A stretch of 64,000 nucleotides of DNA from Cylindrodendrum hubeiense (taxonomy: Eukaryota > Ascomycota > Sordariomycetes > Hypocreales > Nectriaceae). Location of the stretch: assembly GCA_014621425.1 (NCBI GenBank), contig JAANBB010000031.1, positions 124,001 to 188,000 on the forward strand, given 5' to 3'. Positions 56,609 through 64,000 of the stretch are shown piece by piece. Under the pieces are notes generated by a model. It worked only from the letters and a program-made list of their open reading frames with translations, had not been told where the DNA came from and ran no database searches. Position numbers and translations under genes: made by a program. Each line of letters starts with the position of its first letter. Position 1 is the first letter of the stretch.

Positions 56609-58622
56609 ATGGCAACATTGACAAAAGATGGTCTTACGGCCTTACTCGCTGAGCTTGGTGCAGACGTGATCCCCGCTGTCACTGATCTCCCGGCTGTCCA
56701 CGCGCTGAGTCGGCCGACTGACATCTACCGCGCCTATGTCGTCGACATCCTAACAAAAGCCACTGCATGCGAAGCTTCACTAGTCTACGACTCCGTCCAA
56801 TCTTCCAATACCCTTCCTCACGGTGACCTTTTACTGCCAGTGCCCCGTCTGCGAATAAAGGGAAAGAAGCCAGCCGAGCTGGGCGCCGAACTTGCAGCAA
56901 GCTTCGTCGACGGGCATCCGCTACTCCAGAAGCCCGTGGCTAGCGGTATCCATCTCCCGATCTTCTTCGCTCCGCGGTCTCTTCCACGAATCATCCTTCC
57001 ATACATTTTTCAGCGCGAGGGCTCTTATGGAAACGACCCGACCCATGGGCTCCGTGACACATCGGCGACCCACCTCGGCCGCAAGAAGGTCATCGTCGAG
57101 TTTGCATCGCCTAATATCGCCAAGGAGTTCCATGCGGGGCACCTGCGCAGCACCGTCATTGGTGCCTACATCTCGAACCTATACAAGAGCATGGGCTGGG
57201 ATGTGATCAAGATAAACTATCTTGGCGACTGGGGCAAGCAGTTTGGGCTTCTGGGTGTTGGCTGGGAGCGCTTCGGATCCGAGGAGGAGCTGGCTCGCGA
57301 GCCGCTTAAGCACCTACTGAGTGTCTACGCCCGCATCAATGCCCTTTTCAAGCCGGAACAAGACGCCAGCAAGAAAGCACGAGAAGAAGGTCGCGATACA
57401 GCTGAGATTGAGTCGCAAGGAATATACGCTGAGCGTAACGCCTTTTTCTCTCGTCTAGAAAATGGAGATATGGAGGCATTCGCACTATGGGAGCGATTTC
57501 GTCGGATTAGTGTCGAACGGTACGAGTTGACGTATGCCCGCCTCAACGTCGAATTTGATGTGTATTCGGGCGAGTCGCAAGTACAAACCGTCACCATCGA
57601 GGCAGTAGAGAAGCTCCTCCAGGAGAAGGGCGTATACGAAGAAAAAAACGGGTCGTGGACAATCGATTTCGAGAAGCACGGCTCCAAGGGGCTTGGCATC
57701 GCCGTCGTTCGTGGACGCACAGGCGCCACCACCTATCTCTTGCGGGATGTTGCTGCGGTACTCGAGCGGGAGAAACTCTACAACTTTGACAAGATGATAT
57801 ATGTCGTCTCTACAGAACAGGACCTCTACTTTAAGCGTCTTTTCAAGACTCTCGAGCTTATCGGGCGTGCAGACCTAGCGTCCTGCCTGCAGCACGTCAA
57901 CTTCGGCAGGGTACTGGGCATGTCTTCGCGACTCGGCAATGCGAAGTTGCTTAGCGACATCCTAGATCAATCCAGAGATGCGATGCATGATGTGATGCGC
58001 CGCAATACCGAGAAATACGCTCAGGTTGTGAACCCCGATCTCGTCGCTGAAGCAGTGGGTATCTCTGCAGTCATGGTGCAAGACATGTCGGCTAAACGCA
58101 TCCACGACTACGAGTTTGACATGACCCGGATGACGTCCTTTGAGGGCGACACTGGGGCTTACTTGCAATATTGCCATGCCCGCCTAAACTCGATCCTGCG
58201 CAAGGCAGAAGTCACCCGTGTGGATCTTGCCGTCCACCTGATTGATCACCCCGACGCGCTCGACACAGATCTCGCTGAGAAACAGCATTGCGTTGACCTG
58301 TTGCGGTTGATGGCCCAGTACCCAGACGTCACCGCCACGGCTCTGCGAAACCTCGAACCATCCACGATATTGACGTACCTGTTCCGTTTGACGCACCAGC
58401 TTTCGTCGTGCTATGACGTGTTGCAGGTTGTCGGAGCCGAAGGAGGTCGAGACGTAACGCTCGCTCGTGCGGCCTTGTACGAGGCAGCTCGCCAAGTATT
58501 GGAGAATGGGATGAAGTTGCTTGGTTTGAGCCCTGTCGAGAGGTATGTCCTTGTTCTCCACTTACTCTCCGGTTCTTGACATGCATGGTGACCCTCGCGC
58601 TAACCATTGATCAAGGATGTGA
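56609..58622 (+). CDS. Arginyl-tRNA synthetase, possibly a divergent paralogue
   Basis: Two exons (56609-58542, 58616-58622) give 646 residues; the tiny last exon supplies only the end of VERM-stop, the normal C-terminus of fungal ArgRS. The enzyme charges tRNA-Arg with arginine and ATP. Seen here: N-terminal tRNA D-loop-binding domain (about 1-130), VIVEFASPNIAKEFHAGHLRS (in two pieces) with the HIGH-type HAGH at 175-178, INYLGDWGKQFGLL, RDVAAVLEREKLYNFDKMIYVV, the KMSKS-equivalent region VLGMSSRLGNAK, and the DALR anticodon domain with FEGDTGAYLQYCHARL. Several of these differ from what I recall in fungal cytosolic ArgRS (for example SSRLGNAK rather than a GTVKF-like form). It may be the only copy or a second one. 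An upstream in-frame ATG at 56585 would add a basic octapeptide; no clear mitochondrial presequence. Confidence 0.9.
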
Positions 58623-59310
58623 GGACGCCGATATTTTGGCCATGATATGGGGGGTTTTATTTTATTTTAATTTCGTTAACGAATGATGGTAAATGCCATT
58701 TTGCCTTTTGCAGAGTAGTGCAGTTTAGAGCTGGATTTTACTGTCTTACACCACCTCGTCTTTCGTGGGCCCAATATTGTGGTCACTGAGACATCGATCG
58801 AATCCACTCAGTTTCGTGTAGTTTCAGTGGTAAATGTTGGTCTGTCAATTGTGCCAGGGGTGGGCTAAAACATATTCCTGCACGTTTCTGTGGCGGCTAC
58901 ATAGTGCCGAAAGTGGTGGTTAATTGCAAATCTTTACTCCGTACTGAGCTTCTAAATATGTATGCATGTTGTTTTAAGCTAAAGCCGGAGTTTACTGACA
59001 ATGTCTAAGACAGCAATCTCCTAAAGCAACCCAAAGTTCATGGAGCAACGCACGGAAGTGGCCTGGATGCAGACGCCACCAGCCACAGCCAAGCTTGATA
59101 CAAATGCGGAACATCTCCATGCCGGGCTGGCCAATGGAGAGCTCCGAAGCTTGGGGGCTGGTGCCTCGCCACTCATCCCGCCATCGCCCAGCACCGGAGC
59201 TCGGAATGAGCGCTGACGCCTAGATTCATCTCCGCAACCCTTCCCAGAACGTTTCTCAGCTGCACAACGAAGCTATCGTTGCAACTCACAACGCGTCTCA
59301 ATCCGTCACC
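58623..59310. other. Intergenic, no supported gene
   Basis: Includes the ArgRS 3' region, and a run TTTTATTTTATTTTAATTTCG near 58655-58675. The right half is the thioesterase promoter. No gene seen. Confidence 0.45.
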
Positions 59311-60297
59311 ATGTATTCCTCATCGCTGTTCCGGCTGGCCGTCGCCGCCACCGCCGCGCTCGCTGTCCACTCGCATGCGGCGCGCACGGCTGACGACGAC
59401 TTGGACGACACTCCCCTGCCGCTCGTCATCTGGCACGGCCTGGGCGATGCCTTCAACACCGACGGCATCAAGCAGGTAGGCGCCCTGGCGGACGCGATCC
59501 ACCCGGGCACGTTTGTCTACACAATCGCCCTCGGCGCCGACGCCAACTCGGACCGCCAGGCCACCTTCTTTGGCAATGTTTCCGCGCAGATCGAATCGGT
59601 CTGCGAAGCGCTGGCCGCGCACCCCATCCTCTCCACCGCACCCGCCGTCGACGCCATTGGCTTTTCCCAGGGCGGCCAGTTCCTGCGCGGCTACGTCGAG
59701 CGCTGCAACTTCCCGCCCATCCGCAGCCTCGTCACCTTCGGCAGCCAGCACAACGGCATCTCCAAGTTCAGGGACTGCGGCAGCACCGACTGGCTGTGCA
59801 AGGGCGCCATGGCCCTGCTGCGCTTCAACACCTGGAGCAGCACCGTGCAGTCGCGCCTCGTCCCCGCCCAGTACTACCGCGACCCGGCGGACTACGACTC
59901 CTACCTGGAGCACTCCAACTTCCTCGCTGACATCAACAACGAGCGCGAGCTGAAGAACACCCAGTACAAGGAGAACATTGCCAAGCTGACCAACTTCGTC
60001 ATGTACCTGTTTGAGGACGACACCACTGCCATCCCCAAGGAGTCGGCCTGGTTCTCGGAGGTCAACGGCACTGAGATCACCCCTCTGCGTGCCCGCAAGA
60101 TCTACCAGGAGGACTGGATTGGTCTCCGTGAGCTTGACCGCAAGGGAGGCCTCAAGTTCCGCTCCATCACTGGTGAGCACATGCAGATCACGGAGCAGGT
60201 TCTCAACGAGACCATGATCGACTTCTTTGGCCCTTTCAAGAGGACCTTCGACTCTGATGCTGCTTATGTCGATTCTACCTTCGAGTCCGAGCTGTAG
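59311..60297 (+). CDS. Palmitoyl-protein thioesterase (PPT1-like)
   Basis: A single-exon gene of 328 residues. Residues 1-23 form a signal peptide ending around HSHA. The alpha/beta hydrolase core starts PLPLVIWHGLGDAFN; the nucleophile is Ser119 in GFSQGGQFLRG; the acid is probably in FEDDTTAIPKES, and the histidine in ITGEHMQI near the C-terminus. This order and spacing are those of palmitoyl-protein thioesterase 1, a lysosomal/vacuolar enzyme that removes thioester-linked fatty acids from proteins during degradation. Length matches the family. Codon use is very GC-rich at third positions, so long antisense ORFs appear over it. The start codon is preceded by CACC. Neighbours are unrelated. 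Confidence 0.92.
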   Translation: MYSSSLFRLAVAATAALAVHSHAARTADDDLDDTPLPLVIWHGLGDAFNTDGIKQVGALADAIHPGTFVYTIALGADANSDRQATFFGNVSAQIESVCEALAAHPILSTAPAVDAIGFSQGGQFLRGYVERCNFPPIRSLVTFGSQHNGISKFRDCGSTDWLCKGAMALLRFNTWSSTVQSRLVPAQYYRDPADYDSYLEHSNFLADINNERELKNTQYKENIAKLTNFVMYLFEDDTTAIPKESAWFSEVNGTEITPLRARKIYQEDWIGLRELDRKGGLKFRSITGEHMQITEQVLNETMIDFFGPFKRTFDSDAAYVDSTFESEL

Positions 60298-60488
60298 GTT
60301 TGTTACTGTATTCATTGTGATTTGTATATGGGAATATTGTTTGGGATCAACTTGGAGTGAACATGGGAATCATGGGTCGGGCTAGCGTGTAAACACCACA
60401 TCAATAACAATCTGCAACGCAAAGTCTGCAGTTCTATGTATTTTCCGCCCTTTCAACGCCCAACACCAGTGCCTGATTATGCGAGGTA

Positions 60489-61672
60489 TCAATCCATAGC
60501 CTTCTTCGCCACCACCTTCTGCTTCCGGAGCCTGCTCTTGCGGTCCGAAATCTGCTTGTCCAGCTTGTCGTCGTCACCCTGGGGAACAACCTGCTTCTTG
60601 GCCTTCTTCTTGGGGGCGGGCGACTGGGTCTCCTCGGTACTATCAAGAGACTTCCTCTTCTTGCCAATGTTGGCCTTCTCGGCCGCCTTGATGGCCTTGG
60701 CCTCCTCATCCTCAGCGATGACGTCCTTGTCGTCCAACCAGAGCTCATCGGTCAGCCAGATGGGCAGGGCGGTGGACTCGGGGCCCTTGATGTAGATGCT
60801 CTTCAAGTTCCTCCACTTCTGGGGGACCCACTTCTCGACAAGGGCGGTGGCCACGGCGTCGACGTTGGCGGCGACTTGCTCGGGCGTCCAGTTGGAGAAA
60901 CCGACGCGGACGGCGGTGTTGGTTGTGGGGGCCAGGCTGACGAGGGCCGAGCCGAGGGCCTTCTGGACCTCCTTGGCAATGTCGGCGGGTGTGCCGGCGT
61001 TGACAGTTCCCTCAGTCTTCGTTCGCTTCACTCGCTTGCCGTCGACCTTGGAGGCCTTGGCCTGCAGCACCACGGGGATGGGTCGCTTCTGTGTGGTCTT
61101 GAAGAAAGTCTTGCCGAGAACCTTGGGTAACCGGTTGATGATGCGGTCATCGCCGAGGAAGACATCGTGCTCCGCGAAGAGCTTCCTCTGCGCCTCGTAC
61201 TGGCCGAACTTGGACTTGAGCTTGCCAAAGTCGATAACTCGGGTGATACGCTTGGTGAGCTCGGCGGGGAACTCCTCTGAAGCGACGATATCCTTGTAGG
61301 TACGCTGGGGCTCGGCGGTGATGAGGCAGATGGTGGTCGACTCGTCGGTGTTGAGAGAGTGCGGCAGGGCAATCTTGCCGGGCTGGAGGCGGGCCTTGTC
61401 GGCGATGTGGCGCTTGGTGGTCAAGGTCAACCAGATGGGGGTCTCGACAGGCTCATCGTCCTCCTCGAGAAGGTTGCGCTTGGTGGATTCCTCCTGCTTC
61501 TGCTTGGCCGTCTTCTTGATGTGTGCCAAGAGAGCCTTGGAGGCTTTCAGGGTCTGCGGAATGGTCAGTGACAGGGACGACGGGCAGTCAAGACGGTTGT
61601 ACGAACCTGATCGGGGTTAATTGAGGTCATGGCAGAGGAGCCGGTGGCAACAACATCTTTTGAGGGCGCCAT
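60489..61672 (-). CDS. Ribosomal L1-fold ribosome biogenesis factor (Cic1/Utp30-like)
   Basis: Two exons (61607-61672, 60489-61553; 53-nt intron) give 376 residues beginning MAPSKDVVATGSSAM. The body has the L1 fold found in Cic1 (Nsa3), Utp30 and human RSL1D1: TPIWLTLTTKRHIADK, KSKFGQYEAQRKLFAEHDVF, DDRIINRLPKVLGKTFFK and the segment RVGFSNWTPEQVAANVDAV. The C-terminal 90 residues are basic and acidic in turn with KKKAKK runs, a nucleolar type tail. It probably acts in pre-60S assembly in the nucleolus; Cic1 versus Utp30 cannot be decided without alignment. The gene is divergent from the Zn2Cys6 regulator, 331 bp away. Confidence 0.85.
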
Positions 61673-62003
61673 TGTCGCGATCGCAAAATGTCTGTTTGAT
61701 GGAGAATCTCAAGATCTTTTGATAGTGGGGGCTGTTATCAGTGCTGGGAAAATCCAAATTTTTTTCGCGACCGGTGGTTGGGCGGCCGGAATATGCAAGC
61801 GCCGAGCTCCGGCCTTGGCGCCTGGCCTCACTCGGCCGGAGACTATTGACCCGCTGGTTTCCCTGACGGCATCCCAAAGGCACGACCTCCGGAAACATAT
61901 TCACACAGCATTGTGCAAGTTCAACATCCCTGAAAATTGCCTCCTGATTTATCGTGTTACTTTTTAGCTGGGACACCAGTTTAGTCATACTTGCAGTGCT
62001 CTA
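61673..62003. promoter_or_regulatory. Divergent promoter, Cic1-like/Zn2Cys6 regulator
   Basis: 331 bp separating the start codons of a housekeeping nucleolar gene and a pathway-type regulator. No clear TATA or repeat recognised. Confidence 0.35.
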
Positions 62004-63157
62004 ATGGCTCCAACGGCGCAAGATGCACAGGACGCCTCTCATAGGCGGGCCTCGTGTGAGCAATGCAGTGGGTCCCCAACGTTCCAAATCAACTTCACTG
62101 CTTCCATTGCTAACTTGAAAAGGACAAAAGAAGCTGAAATGTGACGGGGGGTATCCAGAATGCGGGAGGTGTGTTAGTGCTCATGAAACTTGCAAATACT
62201 CTGCGCGTCGGCCCATGGGACGACCCAAGAAGAGAAAGGTTCGGGAAGACGAGGACCAGGCCAGTGCAAACACGAGCAACGACACCCCTCCGTCATCGGG
62301 CGAAAGGGACACACTTGATGACATGAATGCGGGTATGGACCTTAATGGACTTGACTTATCACCTCAAGTCGCGTTTGACTCGGGCATCGGAACTGATTGG
62401 GGGTATGTCGATTCCCCCTCACCCCTTCCCAGTGACTGTTGTCTGAATATTTCCTAGGTGTGACACCAGTGTCTCTGCAAAAACAGACCCTGCCCCATTC
62501 AGTATCGGCACGGCATCGGGAAAGCCGTCCTGCTCCTGTCTCGCTAGCCTCTATTTGTCCTTGGAGGAAATGCGATCCGCAGACATCGCCCCATTCACCT
62601 CAGGACTAGCCCAACTTCGGACAGTTACTGCGCGAGCATCAACCATTCTTCAGTGCCCAATCTGCCCCAGCGAGTTCGTTTGGGCCATGCAAAATTCCCA
62701 GTTACTGAACACTCTTCTGGTTTCGATTGCGGAGACTTATCGGAGACTTATTCAGTTCATCGAGGAGGAGGCCCAGCGGGCCACCAACAACAACGAATCC
62801 AAGACGTTTTTTATCAGCGAAACTCAGCCAGGAAATCCGGACATGGAGATGAGAGACGGAAGTTACATTCCTCCGAGCTTTCCTCTCAACCTTAGTCCCG
62901 CGAAATGGGAGTTGCTCGCAAAAGAGGCTGTGAAGGCGGACATTTTTGGCTCACCCCATTCGCCTTTAACTTCGTTCTCGACTGTGTTGCAATTGATGGA
63001 GGATAGACAATTAGGATGGCACTCGGGTGCTTTGCCCGCGTGTATAAGCGTGCGCCAACCCCATCATCACAACCATGGAAGCGACAAAGAACCTATGTGC
63101 GTCAAATTCGTGAGGCACACAAAAAGCATCATCGACCAGATCGCATTTGATACATGA
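62004..63157 (+). CDS. Zn2Cys6 transcription factor, AflR-like
   Basis: Three exons (62004-62067, 62123-62402, 62458-63157) give 347 residues. The binuclear zinc cluster spans residues about 19-47: CEQC, then RQKKLKC, DGGYPEC, GRC and HETC, spacing C-x2-C-x6-C-x6-C-x2-C-x6-C, a perfect fungal pattern. Intron 1 falls inside the cluster after the second cysteine, as in many members. A basic linker ARRPMGRPKKRK follows. The C-terminal half holds CSCLASLYLSLEEM and ILQCPICPSEF, cysteine-rich segments that resemble the aflatoxin-regulator (AflR) domain; these regulators commonly govern polyketide clusters. Glutamine or acidic activation region is not clear. Whether it controls the PKS at 46 kb or a cluster past the window's end is unknown. 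Confidence 0.87.
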
Positions 63158-63716
63158 GAATTGTACTGCCGTGGATTACGAAATCAAGTTGCTCAGAACC
63201 GAAGAAGGCACGTGGGAAATAACCACCACTCTGAAGACGCTCCATCCTTGAAGGTCAGACACTGTTGGTCCATGTCAACAATCACGAGTCCCTGGTTTTG
63301 GTTATTGGGCGCTACCGGAGCGATAGCCTAACAACTTCATGAGCACGCCGTTGTTGCCGACCTATGGAGCTAATCAGTAACACCAAGCCCCCATAAGGCG
63401 CCTTTAGACGACACGGTCGCCGTTGAGGATATAAGAACGTCAAGCGTTGATGGTCAGGAATTGCGATGAGGACGAAGGTGGGACCTAGTTGGATTTAACC
63501 TGGAACATTCGAATGAGAATAAGCGAATATTCGAATGGCGGGGGGTCTAGCAATGACCTTATTTACTTGAATATTTGTTATCGTATTAGTTTATATGAAA
63601 TGATACCCTGTTATCTGCTTTGCATCGCAACCTTGGTGTATGCTCAAATTGAGAAGCAGAATGCCATGAGCTTGTGTGCTAAACTCGAAGAAATGCGTGT
63701 TGCCCGCGCCATGTAT
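63158..63716. other. Intergenic, no supported gene
   Basis: Convergent 3' regions of the regulator and the transporter; a 99-codon ORF at 63489-63788 is not supported. Confidence 0.45.
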
Positions 63717-64000
63717 TTAACTGCCTCTCGATTGACGCCATTTTTCTCCATGAATCGTCAACAACCAAACCATGAACCCAGTCACTGAAATAAACAACCC
63801 TGAAATCGTGCTGAACCAGCCGACCCCGATCGCTTGAATTGCCGGTAAACACACAGCAGTTCCCGCAGCAGCGAAAAGGAATCTGCTCAAATAATTGCCA
63901 GCCACAACCACCGAGCTCTGGCCTTTGTCTTGCATCACATCGATACAGTACGTGTTGAGACTCGGGAGACAAAAGAGCTGCGCAAACCCCTGCAGAAACA
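63717..64000 (-). CDS. MFS drug transporter, 3' end (partial)
   Basis: The open frame continues to the right edge and ends with a stop at 63717-63719. It encodes the last 94 residues: FLQGFAQLFCLPSLNTY, VMQDKGQSSVVVAGNYLSRF, CLPAIQAIGVGWFSTISG and a final helix before LLTIHGEKWRQSRGS. The motif of helix, QxSxxVAGNN/NYL.R, then IGxGWxFT is typical of fungal DHA1 multidrug exporters, which often accompany secondary-metabolite clusters. The N-terminal half is outside. It lies tail to tail with the AflR-like regulator. Confidence 0.8.
   Translation of the reverse strand, partial: FLQGFAQLFCLPSLNTYCIDVMQDKGQSSVVVAGNYLSRFLFAAAGTAVCLPAIQAIGVGWFSTISGLFISVTGFMVWLLTIHGEKWRQSRGS

Noticed and set aside
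59320..60315. A 331-codon antisense ORF over the thioesterase gene
   Set aside because: It is a shadow of GC-rich third positions of the real gene: no domain, biased toward Val, Gly, Asp and Glu as expected from antisense reading.
1..64000. CRISPR arrays, bacterial-type operons, tRNA or rRNA genes, complete transposons
   Set aside because: Reading both strands I found no spaced direct repeats, no convincing tRNA T-arm with matching stems, no rRNA sequence, and no transposase, reverse transcriptase or long terminal repeats. Short tRNAs with introns could escape the eye; a tRNAscan-SE run would settle it.

Overview
This window is nuclear DNA of a filamentous ascomycete (Pezizomycotina, probably a Sordariomycete; the class is inference). 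Short GT-AG introns of about 50-200 nt interrupt many genes. The gene content is typical of moulds: a PNP-NACHT-ankyrin NLR, a cAMP-receptor-like GPCR, Zn2Cys6 regulator, MFS and APC transporters, and a highly reducing polyketide synthase (HR-PKS). One ambiguous base (5382) marks it as draft sequence, so isolated frameshifts and stops may be real or technical.

Layout. 1-4 kb: the 3' end of an epimerase-like gene, an FMN-dependent 2-hydroxyacid dehydrogenase, and a broken small cupin gene. 5.2-8.9 kb: a single-exon NLR of 1231 residues. 9-13 kb: gene-poor, with short repeats. 13-19 kb: a GPCR, a doubtful orphan and an MFS transporter. 20.4-23.5 kb: adenylosuccinate lyase, which I reconstruct as 20 exons, one of only 12 nt. 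25.5-29.6 kb: a secreted carboxylesterase, an orphan, and an ELO-like protein with an altered histidine box. 31-38.7 kb: Pom33-type membrane protein, PTEN-like phosphatase, sulfotransferase-like protein and Ctk2-type cyclin.

39.5-54 kb is the most interesting block: a probable biosynthetic cluster built of two divergent pairs. A UDP-glycosyltransferase faces away from an APC permease, and an acyltransferase faces away from an intact HR-PKS (KS-AT-DH-MT-ER-KR-ACP, 2525 aa). The intergenic space of the second pair carries four TCGGAAT boxes 18-20 bp apart, a 13-bp direct repeat and a palindrome. By family, the products suggest a methylated reduced polyketide that is acylated and glycosylated. 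However, the glycosyltransferase has an in-frame TGA and the acyltransferase a single frame break, so tailoring may be lost in this strain, or the assembly may be wrong at both places.

54-64 kb: a possible small secreted peptide, an arginyl-tRNA synthetase that looks divergent (housekeeping copy or resistance paralogue), a palmitoyl-protein thioesterase, a Cic1/Utp30-like ribosome biogenesis factor, and an AflR-like Zn2Cys6 regulator. The window ends in the 3' part of an MFS drug transporter. These last two may be the edge of a second cluster beyond the window.
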